Source of the DNA: Erysipelotrichaceae bacterium
Lineage (GTDB): Bacteria > Bacillota_I > Bacilli_A > Erysipelotrichales > Erysipelotrichaceae
Direction of reading: 5' to 3'
Assembly: GCA_015058875.1 (NCBI GenBank)
Contig: SVBN01000020.1
Coordinates: 1-46,397 of the forward strand
DNA: 46,397 nt
The notes beneath the pieces were generated by a model, which saw only the letters and a list, made by a program, of their open reading frames with translations, made no database searches and was not told where the DNA came from. The position numbers and the translations under genes are program-made. How positions within the stretch are numbered: position 1 is the first letter of the stretch; every line of letters starts with the position of its first letter. Below, one piece after another: positions 24,060-32,637 of this stretch.

Positions 24060-25454
24060 ATGTTTGCAGAGATTATTGACAAGATCGACGGCTTTGTGTG
24101 GGGCTGGCCGTTAATCATCCTGCTGTTCGGAACGCATATTTTCATGACGGTCCGTACAGGCTTTATTCAGAAAGATATCTTCAGAGCAATCAAAATGTCT
24201 GTGCAGAAGGACGAATACGGGGACGGTGATGTCTCGCAGTTCGGCGCACTGACAACAGCGCTTTCTTCTACGATCGGTACCGGCAATATCATCGGCGTCG
24301 GAACGGCGATTGCCATGGGCGGACCGGGTTCTGTGCTCTGGATGTGGCTCACCGGTATTTTCGGAATTGCAACAAAATATGCGGAAAACCTGATCGCGGT
24401 TAAATATCGTGTAAAAAGTGAAAACGGCACGATGATCGGCGGTGCGATGTATGCGCTGGACCGCGGCCTGCATATGAGATGGCTCGGCATCGTATTTGCA
24501 CTGCTTGCGTCTGTCTGTGCCTTCGGTATCGGAAATATGGTACAGGCTAATGCGGTTGTAACCAATGTGACCCAGAACTTCAATGTCTCGCCGATGCTGG
24601 TGGCAGTCATACTGACCGCGGTGGTCGGCGTTGTGATCCTGGGTGGAATCCAGTCGATTACAAAGGTTTCGGAAGCGCTTGTTCCGTTTATGGCGCTGTT
24701 CTACTTCCTCGGCTGTCTGGTTATTCTGTTCATCAACCGTGATGCACTTCCGGCAACGATATCGGTCATTGTTTCCTCGGCATTTTCTTCACGTGCAGCC
24801 ACAGGCGGATTTGTCGGTGCTGCGGTAATGACGGCATGCCGGTACGGTTTCGCCAGAGGCCTGTTCTCCAATGAGGCTGGCATGGGTTCTGCCCCGCTGG
24901 TCGGTGCGGCAGCCCAGACAGCCAATCCCAAGCGTCAGGCACTGGTATCCATGACCGGCGTCTTCTGGGATACGGTGGTCATCTGTCTGATGAGCGGCCT
25001 GGTTATGGTTTCCAGCATTATCAAATATCCGGGTATCGACGGATTGTCCGGCAACGGTGCGACAGTTGTCACCAACGCATTCTCCGTCATTCCGGGAATC
25101 GGTGTTCCGGTGCTGGTATTCGGCCTGATTACTTTTGCTTTCTCCACGATTCTCGGCTGGTATTACTATGGCGAGCGTGCCGCGGTTTATCTGTTCGGAG
25201 AAAAGGTAATTATCTGGTACAAGGTCCTCTGGGTAATATTTGTCATGCTGGGATCATTGGTTGAGCTGAATCTGGTGTGGAATATCGCGGATATTCTGAA
25301 CGGCCTGATGGCAATTCCGAATATCATTGCCGTGCTTCTTCTGAGCAATGTCATTGCGGATGAGACGAAGAAATACGGCGGTATTCACATCAACGATATT
25401 GACAGGGAAGAGATTCCGGTTCTTGAAAACTCAAAGAAGGGAATTCTCGGCTAG
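24060..25454 (+). CDS. Sodium:alanine (AGCS-family) symporter
   Basis: 464 residues from the ATG at 24060 (GGGAAGGATC upstream). The frame runs further up to 23913, but that part overlaps the terminator. FAEIIDKIDGFVWGWPLIILLFGTHIFMTVRTGFIQ is the classic AGCS start. Family signatures ALTTALSSTIGTGNIIGVGTA and RGLFSNEAGMGSAPLVGAAA are intact. About 10-11 membrane helices. It takes up alanine or glycine with Na+. The gap to the next gene is 14 bases, so the hydrolase behind it is probably in the same message. Confidence 0.92.
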   Translation: MFAEIIDKIDGFVWGWPLIILLFGTHIFMTVRTGFIQKDIFRAIKMSVQKDEYGDGDVSQFGALTTALSSTIGTGNIIGVGTAIAMGGPGSVLWMWLTGIFGIATKYAENLIAVKYRVKSENGTMIGGAMYALDRGLHMRWLGIVFALLASVCAFGIGNMVQANAVVTNVTQNFNVSPMLVAVILTAVVGVVILGGIQSITKVSEALVPFMALFYFLGCLVILFINRDALPATISVIVSSAFSSRAATGGFVGAAVMTACRYGFARGLFSNEAGMGSAPLVGAAAQTANPKRQALVSMTGVFWDTVVICLMSGLVMVSSIIKYPGIDGLSGNGATVVTNAFSVIPGIGVPVLVFGLITFAFSTILGWYYYGERAAVYLFGEKVIIWYKVLWVIFVMLGSLVELNLVWNIADILNGLMAIPNIIAVLLLSNVIADETKKYGGIHINDIDREEIPVLENSKKGILG

Positions 25455-25468
25455 GAAGAAGGTAAACT

Positions 25469-26134
25469 ATGTTTCTGAATGTCAACGGAATATCCATGTA
25501 TTACGAACAGACCGGTGCGGGGAGGCCGCTGATCATGGTGCACGGCAATGGGGAAGATCATACGATCTTTAATGAAGCCGCAGCTGTGCTGAAAGATCAT
25601 TTTACAGTATATGCGGTGGATTCGAGAGACCACGGTCTGTCTTCCAAAGTGAACGGTCTTCATTATCTGGATATGGCAGAGGATCTGCTGGCATTTATGC
25701 AGGCACTGGATCTGAGGAACATTGTGTTCTACGGCTTCAGCGACGGCGGAATTCTCGGACTGATGTGCGCATCGAAAACCAACCGCATCGCAAAGCTGAT
25801 TATCAGCGGTGCCAATATGACGCCCAACGGCGTGAAGAAGCATATGAAACTGATTGTGCAGGGATTCTATTTCTTTTCCAAAGACCAGCAGCTGAAGATG
25901 ATGCTGGAGGAACCGGATCTGAGCGCACAGCAGCTGAATCACATTCAATGCGATACAACCGTGCTTGTCGGATCAAAGGATCTGGTGACAAAAGAAGAGA
26001 CACGTATCATTTCCAACAGCATTCCTCATGCGAAGCTCCGGGTGCTGGAAGGAGAAGGACACGGCAGCTACATTGTTCACAGCACAAAGATCGCGGACCT
26101 GATTCTGGAGGAGACGGAACAGTACCGGCCATGA
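25469..26134 (+). CDS. Alpha/beta hydrolase
   Basis: 221 residues. Motifs: MVHGNGEDHTIF (oxyanion loop), GFSDGG (nucleophile elbow, S in GxSxG), a late Asp in VGSKDLV and the catalytic His in EGHGSYI. The short cap domain and size fit small esterases or lactonases. The substrate is unknown. Its stop overlaps the following start (ATGA), so the two are translationally coupled. Confidence 0.85.
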   Translation: MFLNVNGISMYYEQTGAGRPLIMVHGNGEDHTIFNEAAAVLKDHFTVYAVDSRDHGLSSKVNGLHYLDMAEDLLAFMQALDLRNIVFYGFSDGGILGLMCASKTNRIAKLIISGANMTPNGVKKHMKLIVQGFYFFSKDQQLKMMLEEPDLSAQQLNHIQCDTTVLVGSKDLVTKEETRIISNSIPHAKLRVLEGEGHGSYIVHSTKIADLILEETEQYRP

Positions 26135-26622
26135 AAAAGCTGATTGTCATATCCGATTCCCATATCAATACGGAAGCCATGCCGGTGATTCTGAAACAGG
26201 AAGCGGATTATCATATCCACTGCGGGGATCACATGATGGAACCGGAAGATATGAAAGGGTGGACTGCCGTGGCAGGCAACTGGGATGACCCGCAGAAATT
26301 TCCCCTGCAGATCATCCTTGAAGCAGAAGGGCACCGCATCCTGATTCTTCATGGACATACGCTGTTTCCGTCTTACCGTGTGGACTATCAGGCATTGGTC
26401 AATACCGCAAAGAAGAATGACTGCGATACCATTCTGTTCGGTCACAGTCACGAATTCTGCAATTGGCGGATCGCCGGAATCCGGCTGATCAATCCCGGCT
26501 CTGTCTGGCTCAATGCGGACGGAAGTCCCGGGTGCTATGCGGAAATAACAATCGACCGCAGGAAAATGACAGCGGAGCGCAGAAACTATGCGGATCTGCT
26601 GTATCCTGCAGATAACGGCTGA
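26131..26622 (+). CDS. YfcE/MJ0936-type metallophosphoesterase
   Basis: 163 residues from the ATG at 26131, overlapping the previous stop. The calcineurin-like motifs are all visible: SDSH (DxH), HCGDHM (GD), GNWDD (GN), HGHT and GHSH. They bind two metal ions for hydrolysis of phosphodiesters. The length matches the YfcE family. The stop codon lies within the stem of the terminator that follows. Confidence 0.88.
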   Translation: MKKLIVISDSHINTEAMPVILKQEADYHIHCGDHMMEPEDMKGWTAVAGNWDDPQKFPLQIILEAEGHRILILHGHTLFPSYRVDYQALVNTAKKNDCDTILFGHSHEFCNWRIAGIRLINPGSVWLNADGSPGCYAEITIDRRKMTAERRNYADLLYPADNG

Positions 26623-26637
26623 AAACAGCCGTTTTTT
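26614..26637 (+). terminator. Rho-independent terminator overlapping the phosphoesterase stop
   Basis: AACGGCTG (26614-26621) and CAGCCGTT (26626-26633) pair perfectly around AAAA, then TTTTT. Confidence 0.9.
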
Positions 26638-26713
26638 CGTTGGGGTACACAGAAAAAAAGTGAAAATAGATCATTAATGCGCACGATTTCACATGAAATT
26701 CAGATTCCGAAAG

Positions 26714-26742
26714 TTGCGGCAGACAACAGAAATGGATATAAT
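26714..26742 (+). promoter_or_regulatory. Promoter of the CHAP hydrolase gene, placed at the start codon
   Basis: TTGCGG (26714-26719), 17 bases, TATAAT (26737-26742). The expected transcription start (about 26748-26750) coincides with the first ATG of the gene (26748), and no Shine-Dalgarno lies upstream. The mRNA would be leaderless or nearly so. Confidence 0.6.
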
Positions 26743-26747
26743 CTTAA

Positions 26748-28124
26748 ATGCTTATGAAGAATATTATGAAAAAAACAGCGTTTATATTCGCTGTATTGAT
26801 GTTTGCCGGTGCACAGATTCTTCCGGCAAAGGCGGAGGAACCGGATTATTCCAATACGGATTACTGGAACAGCATGTGCACGAACAATTCAGAGATGACG
26901 GTGGAACAGCAGGCAAGCTGCAGCGCCTATCTTCAGTATATGAAGGAACAGAATGAGGAACTGCAGAAACAGATTGATGAGATCGACTCAAAGAAGAGCG
27001 AGATCTCGGACAACATCGTTGTCTATGCTTCCAAAGCAAATGAATATAACAAGCAGATCCAGGGTCTGAACGCCATGATGCAGGACCTGAATATGCAGAT
27101 TGACGGTGCCCAGATTCAGGCGGATGAGATTGCCCTGACGATTGCGGATTCGGAAGAAAAGATCGAGTTCGAAAAGGCGCAGATTGCATCGCTGAAGGAA
27201 CGTGTGTCCAACCGGATCGCCCAGAGCCAGGGATCGATGCGTCTGAACCAGTATCTCGATGTGATCATGGGCGCGGAGACATTCAGTGACTTTGTCCGTG
27301 TCGTCAGCGGACTTTCGGACATCTACCAGTATGATTCCAATATTCTGGAAGAGATGAATGAAAGCGTAAAGACGCTGAATGAGATGCAGGAAAAACTGCT
27401 GGAAGACCAGGCACAGCTGAAACAGGTACAGATGGACCTGGAGACGGGAAAGAGCCTTCTGACTGCGCAGCAGGCGGCGCTGCTTGCATCGAAATATGAG
27501 ATGGAAGTCGTGCAGAAGACATATCAGGAAAAGCTGAATACAGCCGACAATGATCTGAAGGAAGCATTTGCGGCAGTGACGCAGAATGAAGGAACGATCG
27601 ACAATATTGCGGCAGGAATCGAGGAATCGGAAAAGGTAAATCCTTCTCCGACACCGGAGCCGGAACAGAGCGGAACCAATCCTTCGGCAACAGCGGATGC
27701 ACAGAGCGGCGGAAATGAGAATCAGGACAGCGGCGGAAACAGCAGCTGGTCTACCGGAGGAAACGGAAATCCCGCACAGGGCTCCGGCAGCAACCCCTAC
27801 TATACACCGTATGAATGGGGCAACTGCACATGGAGCGTATGGCAGCTGGTCTACAACAACCTCGGCATTGCCCTGCCCGGCTGGCATTATCCGGTCAGCT
27901 GGATCAGTGAGGCGCAGGCCGCAGGCTATGCGACCGGTTCCGAGCCGGCGCCGAATTCCATCGCCGTATATGTGGGACATGTGGCATTCTGCACGGAAGT
28001 GGGAGACGGACAGATCTATATCAAGGAAGGCAACTATATGGGCAGCTATATGGAACGCTGGGTACCTCTGGATGCTCTGCCGTATACCGGCCAGCAGTGC
28101 CTCGGCTTCATCTATCTTCAGTAA
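26748..28124 (+). CDS. Secreted coiled-coil CHAP-domain peptidoglycan hydrolase (PcsB-like)
   Basis: 458 residues if started at 26748; ATGs at 26754 and 26766 are alternatives, the last giving a textbook signal peptide (MKKTAFIFAVLMFAGAQILPAKA). Residues ~60-290 are a long coiled coil (NEELQKQIDEIDSKKSEI onward), as in PcsB/CwlO-type proteins controlled by FtsEX. A Pro/Gly/Ser/Asn-rich linker (PSPTPEPEQSG...) follows. The C-terminal CHAP amidase/endopeptidase domain spans residues 352-458 with Cys360 (WGNCTW) and His411 (VGHVAFCTEV). It cuts the wall peptide at division. No good ribosome site precedes any of the three ATGs. Confidence 0.9.
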   Translation: MLMKNIMKKTAFIFAVLMFAGAQILPAKAEEPDYSNTDYWNSMCTNNSEMTVEQQASCSAYLQYMKEQNEELQKQIDEIDSKKSEISDNIVVYASKANEYNKQIQGLNAMMQDLNMQIDGAQIQADEIALTIADSEEKIEFEKAQIASLKERVSNRIAQSQGSMRLNQYLDVIMGAETFSDFVRVVSGLSDIYQYDSNILEEMNESVKTLNEMQEKLLEDQAQLKQVQMDLETGKSLLTAQQAALLASKYEMEVVQKTYQEKLNTADNDLKEAFAAVTQNEGTIDNIAAGIEESEKVNPSPTPEPEQSGTNPSATADAQSGGNENQDSGGNSSWSTGGNGNPAQGSGSNPYYTPYEWGNCTWSVWQLVYNNLGIALPGWHYPVSWISEAQAAGYATGSEPAPNSIAVYVGHVAFCTEVGDGQIYIKEGNYMGSYMERWVPLDALPYTGQQCLGFIYLQ

Positions 28125-28131
28125 ACAAAGC

Positions 28132-28162
28132 AATCCGGATGAGAAATCTCACCCGGATTTTT
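28132..28162 (+). terminator. Terminator between the convergent CHAP and rtcB genes
   Basis: AATCCGG-A-TGAG pairs with CTCA-C-CCGGATT around AAAT (28132-28159) with one A/C mismatch; TTTTT follows on the plus strand. Confidence 0.75.
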
Positions 28163-28163
28163 A

Positions 28164-29363
28164 TCATTGTGCCTTGAAATTATAAACCGGCTTCAGTATT
28201 TCAATCACATCCACGGTTTCATGCAGGGATGAGAGAATGCTTTCAATCGGCTTATATGCCATAGGCGCTTCATCCAGCGTACCGGTACTGATCGAGGTCG
28301 TATAGATGCCTGCCATGGCATCCCGGTACTCCTGCATGGAGAGCGTCTGCTTTGCGGCGGATCTGGACATCAGCCTGCCGGCACCGTGCGGTGCGGAATT
28401 ATTCCAGTCGGGATTTCCTTTTCCTCTTGCCAGAATGGATCCGTCTTTCATATTGACGGGGATCAGCACGATCTCGTTTTCATGCGCCGCGATTGCTCCT
28501 TTGCGCAGAATCATTTCATCTGTATCAATGTAGTTGTGAATGGTATGGAAGGCTTCTGCGGCAGATAGACCGGCTTCCTTCAGAATTGTTTCCGCAATAA
28601 CTTCCCGGTTCCGCTTCGCAAAATCCTGACAGATCCGGATATCATGCAGATAATCTTCGAATGCTTCGCCGTACAGCCAGCAGAGATCATCCGGGATTTC
28701 AGAAGCTCTGAATTCCTTTTTCAGCCGGTCCAGAGCGGAGGGAAGATCTTTTTCTTTTCCTGCGGCTTTATATTCTTCAATCAGTTTCTTCTGTTCCTCC
28801 TGCAGGACAGCTTTTCCTTTATGCAGCTGAACGGCGAGATCCTGGTAATACTCCGCTGCCTGCTTGCCGAGATTGCGGGAACCGGAGTGAACGACCAGAT
28901 AATATGTGCCGTCCTCTGAGCGTTCAAGCTCAATGAAGTGATTTCCGCCGCCGAGCGTGCCAAGAGATCGGGCCAGCCGGTCATGGTCTTTCAGGACGGA
29001 AAAGCACCGGAGATCCGACAGGTCAAACGGCTCTCTGATTTTCTCCCATACATTGAATCCGGACGGGACGAGATGGGCTGCCCGGTCGACTGCCGGAAGA
29101 TCGGGGTCTGTTCCGTTCAGGCGCACGCAGTACATGCCGCAGCCGATGTCCACTCCGACGATATTCGGAACAGCCCGGCCGGTGACGGTCATGGTTGTGC
29201 CGACGGTACAGCCTTTGCCGGCATGCACATCCGGCATGATCCGGACCTTGGAACCTTCCGCAAATGCACAGCTGCACATCCTCTGAATCTGACTGACTGC
29301 TTCGGGTTCGCATATTTCCGCATAGCAGACTGCGGTTGTATAAGTGCCTCTGATTTCGAACAT
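28164..29363 (-). CDS. rtcB: RtcB-family RNA ligase
   Basis: 399 residues; the ATG at 29363 is chosen because GGGAGAA lies 8 bases before it and MFEIRG is the normal opening. Metal-site motifs: MPDVHAGKGCTVGTT, GVDIGCGM, LGTLGGGNHFIEL (Cys, Asp, His ligands), and the guanylylated-His region with NSAPHGAGR. RtcB joins 2',3'-cyclic-phosphate or 3'-phosphate RNA ends to 5'-OH ends using GTP and Mn2+, serving RNA repair in bacteria. It lacks a neighbouring archease or RtcA gene. It is 60 bases behind a LacI-type regulator on the same strand. Confidence 0.93.
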   Translation of the reverse strand: MFEIRGTYTTAVCYAEICEPEAVSQIQRMCSCAFAEGSKVRIMPDVHAGKGCTVGTTMTVTGRAVPNIVGVDIGCGMYCVRLNGTDPDLPAVDRAAHLVPSGFNVWEKIREPFDLSDLRCFSVLKDHDRLARSLGTLGGGNHFIELERSEDGTYYLVVHSGSRNLGKQAAEYYQDLAVQLHKGKAVLQEEQKKLIEEYKAAGKEKDLPSALDRLKKEFRASEIPDDLCWLYGEAFEDYLHDIRICQDFAKRNREVIAETILKEAGLSAAEAFHTIHNYIDTDEMILRKGAIAAHENEIVLIPVNMKDGSILARGKGNPDWNNSAPHGAGRLMSRSAAKQTLSMQEYRDAMAGIYTTSISTGTLDEAPMAYKPIESILSSLHETVDVIEILKPVYNFKAQ

Positions 29364-29423
29364 ATGAATTCTCCCAATGCCATTATATGAAAAAAGCAGA
29401 GTGCATTGCACATCTGCCTGGAA

Positions 29424-30437
29424 TTACATTGCGGCTGCGATGCTTTCGCTGTCGCTGACTTCACAGCGGATCCGCTTATGGACCGGCGGGCGCTTGTAGC
29501 TGATCCGGAAGAGAATGTCATTGACGCCTTCCTCCGCAAGCCTTGATATATCCTGGGAAACCGTGGTAAGTCTCGGTACGGTATAGGACGCATAGGTGAT
29601 TCCGTCGTATCCGATCACGGAAATATCTTCGGGGATCTTCTTTCCCAGATCCTTTGCGGCCCGCATGACGCCGATGGCGATCATATCGCTGAGTGCAAAG
29701 ATGCCGGTAATCTCCGGATTGTTCCGGATGATCGGCAGCGTCTTGGAATATCCGTCCTCCATGGAGAAGGTGCTCTCCACATAATCGCTGTTCATCGAGA
29801 ATGAGATGCCGTGCTCACTGAGGGCAGAAACAGCACCGTGCAGACGCTGGGAGGATACCTGACCGGCCTCATCCGAACGGAAGCCGCCGACGATGAGTAC
29901 ATTTTTGTGCCCGCGGGCAATCAGCTGCTCCATGGCTTTCCTTCCGCCTTCATAATCATCGGTGCAGAACGAGGAGAGGTTTTCGAAACCGAGGTCCTCC
30001 GCCCATCCCGAGATCAGCACGCAGGGGATACTGATCTGGCTGAAGTCTTCACGGAAGTTTTCCAATGCTCCGCCGAGAAATATAATTCCTTTCGGATTGC
30101 GTTCCGAACAGATCTGTATGGCCTGCCGTACTTCGTTTTCCTTTTCTTCCGCAAATACGACATTCGCTTCTTCACCGCTGCTGAGCAGATACTGCTGGGT
30201 CTTTTCCAGAAGCGTATTCAGGAAAAGATTGCTGGTTCCTTTGACTATAATCGTGATCGCGGAAGAGCGCACCTGCTTGAGATGCTTGGCATTCCGGTTG
30301 GGCTGGAAGTTTTCCTGCCGGATAATTTCCTGTATCCTTGCCCGGGCTTCATCACTGACGTCGGGGTGGTCATTGATAACGCGGGAAACGGTTCCGATGC
30401 TGTATCCGGAGAGTCTGGCAATATCTTTGATGGTCAT
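29424..30437 (-). CDS. LacI-family transcriptional regulator
   Basis: 337 residues. The N-terminal LacI helix-turn-helix and hinge are intact (MTIKDIARLSGYSIGTVSRVINDHPDVS, then NFQPNRNAKHLK). A periplasmic-binding-type effector domain follows (NPKGIIFLGGALENF, GIFALSDMIAIGVMRAAKDLG, SVIGYDGITYASYTVPRLTTVSQD). The ligand is probably a sugar, yet no sugar genes follow it. The only gene behind it is rtcB, an odd pairing. Confidence 0.92.
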   Translation of the reverse strand: MTIKDIARLSGYSIGTVSRVINDHPDVSDEARARIQEIIRQENFQPNRNAKHLKQVRSSAITIIVKGTSNLFLNTLLEKTQQYLLSSGEEANVVFAEEKENEVRQAIQICSERNPKGIIFLGGALENFREDFSQISIPCVLISGWAEDLGFENLSSFCTDDYEGGRKAMEQLIARGHKNVLIVGGFRSDEAGQVSSQRLHGAVSALSEHGISFSMNSDYVESTFSMEDGYSKTLPIIRNNPEITGIFALSDMIAIGVMRAAKDLGKKIPEDISVIGYDGITYASYTVPRLTTVSQDISRLAEEGVNDILFRISYKRPPVHKRIRCEVSDSESIAAAM

Positions 30438-30470
30438 ACACGTACCTCATCCTGTCAAAAGAACAGTCTA

Positions 30471-30511
30471 ATAATACACGTAATCTGAAATAGTGCAATA
30501 AGAGATTTCAG
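30471..30511 (-). promoter_or_regulatory. Promoter and possible operator of the LacI-rtcB unit
   Basis: On the minus strand TTGCAC (30498-30493), 16 bases, TATTAT (30476-30471). The dyad CTGAAAT (30485-30491) / ATTTCAG (30505-30511) straddles the -35 and could be an autoregulatory site; it does not match the usual LacI consensus. Confidence 0.45.
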
Positions 30512-30578
30512 GTAATTTCACGGAACTGTCATTTTGCCGGAAAAGCGCTGTTTTTACGGGGAATTTTGAAGGTAAATA

Positions 30579-30606
30579 TTGAACTTCACTTGGAATTTGT
30601 TACAAT
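30579..30606 (+). promoter_or_regulatory. Promoter of infA
   Basis: TTGAAC (30579-30584), 16 bases, TACAAT (30601-30606), 42 bases before the TTG start. Confidence 0.55.
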
Positions 30607-30647
30607 GACATCGCAAGAAAACTGTGAAGGAAAGGAGGAATGGGAGA

Positions 30648-30863
30648 TTGAGCAAGGATGAAGCGATCAGTATTGAAGGAACCATCGTCGACACGATGCC
30701 GAGTGCATTCAAGGTGGAACTTGTGAACGGTATGGTGGTGCGTGCAACACTCGCGGGTAAGATGAGAATGAACCACATCAGAGTCCTTCCCGGGGACAGA
30801 GTGACAGTGGAACTTTCACCGTATGATCTGACAACGGGCAGGATTGTTTATAGATTTAAATAA
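30648..30863 (+). CDS. infA: Translation initiation factor IF-1
   Basis: 71 residues, standard length. The TTG at 30648 is the start: AAAGGAGG (30631-30638) is 9 bases upstream and the next residues [17 protein letters not shown] match IF-1. The ATG at 30640 is out of frame. The OB-fold signature [30 protein letters not shown] is intact. IF-1 binds the ribosomal A site with IF-2 and IF-3. In Bacillota infA usually lies in the spc ribosomal-protein cluster next to rpmJ; here it is alone with its own promoter and terminator, so it may be a relocated or second copy. Confidence 0.9.
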   Translation: MSKDEAISIEGTIVDTMPSAFKVELVNGMVVRATLAGKMRMNHIRVLPGDRVTVELSPYDLTTGRIVYRFK

Positions 30864-30882
30864 GGATCAATCCGATGGACAG

Positions 30883-30909
30883 AAAACGGCAGCGCTCAGC
30901 TGCCGTTTT
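30883..30909. terminator. Bidirectional terminator between infA and the S10 peptidase
   Basis: AAAACGGCAGC (30883-30893) and GCTGCCGTTTT (30899-30909) pair perfectly around a 5-base loop. The A- and T-flanks serve both converging genes. Confidence 0.88.
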
Positions 30910-30920
30910 ACTATGGAAAT

Positions 30921-32369
30921 TTATTTTGTCGGATCGTTTCCGAGAATGAACTTGCGGATATCGGCGCACAGCTCATGCACGTTGTCTTCGCCGATATAGA
31001 TCATATGACCGGAATTGTAGCCTTTCCAGAAAACTCTGTCCTTCGGCAGGCTGGCATGATCCAGTGTATGCCATACATATCCGAATTCCGTGCAGAGATC
31101 GAACCATCCGTTGGCGAAGAAGGTCCTCATGCCGGGTCTTCTCATCATTGCTTTTCTCAGCTGGTCGGCAGTTGTGCCCATCGGTGTTTCTCTCTTCCAG
31201 TCTTTGTAATACATGGACAGGCAGACATAATTTCTGTCGAGCTTCACATTCAGATGCGGCATCAGGTCGCCGAGCAGTGCGGAATAGAAATATGTTCCGT
31301 AGCGGTCGTCAGTCGCATCATCCCAGAGTCCTTCTTTTTCTTCCAGTACATCCGGTGCCAGCAGCGGTCTTGTCATTCTGCCGTCGTAGCGGGAAACACC
31401 CTTTCCCTGTGCTTTCAGGACTTCCTGACGGTAGGTGTTGTCATCGATCTTCAGGCCGTTTCTCAGCAGATATTCTTTGGAAACGCCGGTATAATATGTA
31501 ACCTTTTCAATCACATGTTCCTTCGCTTCTTCGGAAAGTGCTTCGCCTTTGTACAGCGCCAGCACATATTCCTCATCCGCCCATGCCTTGGCTTCCATCA
31601 CGAATTCGCTGACGGACTGGTCTGTCGGATGATTGTGGAACCAGTTGACGCCGGCGTAGGTCGGGAAGCCGATGACGGAAGGTTCAACATAGATTTCCCT
31701 GCCGAAATAATTGCCGACAGTGACGGTGTTGCCGATCATGACAATGCCGTCAAAGGATACGCCGTAGCATCTTTCCTTGCCGTTGGTTGCGGCAATGCCG
31801 GCGGCGGTGGCGGAACGTGTGCAGCCGTAGCTTTCACCGACCAGATATTTCGGGGAAAGCGCGCGGTTGTGCTTGCGGATCCACATTTCGATAAAGGAAA
31901 GCAGTGCTTCCGCATCTTCTTCGATGCCGAGGAAGTTTTTTCCTTCCTCTTCATCGATCAGGACGCCGTATCCTGTACCGACCGGATCGACCAGAACAAG
32001 ATCCGCGACATCCAGCAGGCAGTCGGGATTGTCGATGACTTCAAACGGTCCGAAGGCGCTCGGTCTGTCCGGCTCACCGTAGGTGATTCTTCTTGCGCCG
32101 AGGAATCCCGCGTGGACATACATGGAGGAACTGCCCGGGCCGCCGTTATAACCGAAAATAACCGGACGGTTTGCGGTGTCTTCCACATCGGAACGGAAAT
32201 AGGAATACGAGAAGATTGAAGCAATCGGCTTTCCGTCCTTTCCGTAGAATACATTGTCTTCACTGACGGTATGATAAGGGATTTCAACGCCGTTCAGCGT
32301 GATTTTTCCGTCGGACTCAAAGCGCTGGGGCTTGAACTCATCAGCACGGAAGCTTTCTGTTTTGTACAT
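30921..32369 (-). CDS. Serine carboxypeptidase-like (peptidase family S10) protein
   Basis: 482 residues from the ATG at 32369 (AAAGGAG upstream on the minus strand). S10 motifs: NGGPGSSSM (oxyanion hole), GESYG (catalytic Ser), and a C-terminal GYNSGHMIY (catalytic His), with the Asp probably in FFANGWFDLCTEF. No signal peptide or membrane helix is visible at the N-terminus (MYKTESFRADEFKPQRF), so it appears cytosolic, unlike vacuolar or secreted eukaryotic members. It may trim C-terminal residues from imported peptides. Confidence 0.88.
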   Translation of the reverse strand: MYKTESFRADEFKPQRFESDGKITLNGVEIPYHTVSEDNVFYGKDGKPIASIFSYSYFRSDVEDTANRPVIFGYNGGPGSSSMYVHAGFLGARRITYGEPDRPSAFGPFEVIDNPDCLLDVADLVLVDPVGTGYGVLIDEEEGKNFLGIEEDAEALLSFIEMWIRKHNRALSPKYLVGESYGCTRSATAAGIAATNGKERCYGVSFDGIVMIGNTVTVGNYFGREIYVEPSVIGFPTYAGVNWFHNHPTDQSVSEFVMEAKAWADEEYVLALYKGEALSEEAKEHVIEKVTYYTGVSKEYLLRNGLKIDDNTYRQEVLKAQGKGVSRYDGRMTRPLLAPDVLEEKEGLWDDATDDRYGTYFYSALLGDLMPHLNVKLDRNYVCLSMYYKDWKRETPMGTTADQLRKAMMRRPGMRTFFANGWFDLCTEFGYVWHTLDHASLPKDRVFWKGYNSGHMIYIGEDNVHELCADIRKFILGNDPTK

Positions 32370-32571
32370 ATGATTATTTTCTCCTTTGGTCACTATCATA
32401 CTACGCACATTGACTGCTGAAAAAGAAGATATCCTGTCTCCGCATGCAAAGTTCCGGGAACGGGGGAGTTCTCTGAAACAGGTTTCACATGGAAGGCAGG
32501 ATAATCCGCAGGACTGCCTGTATATCGGTGTGTGAACGGCGGCATGTCCTCAATTAAAGAAGGGGAGAAAA

Positions 32572-32596
32572 TCCGCAGAATTGTATCCCCTGCGGA
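32572..32596 (+). repeat. Small hairpin upstream of the zinc-ribbon gene
   Basis: TCCGCAG (32572-32578) / CTGCGGA (32590-32596). The surrounding 32370-32637 interval holds no other clear gene. A possible -10 (TATGAT) lies at about 32611 but without a good -35. Confidence 0.35.
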
Positions 32597-32637
32597 AGAA
32601 ATAAGGAAATATGATAAGATTTCTGCAGGAGATCAAT

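Noticed and set aside
30975-32219. A 414-residue plus-strand frame opposite the S10 peptidase
   Set aside because: The minus strand has the full S10 catalytic motifs and a ribosome site; the plus frame has neither.
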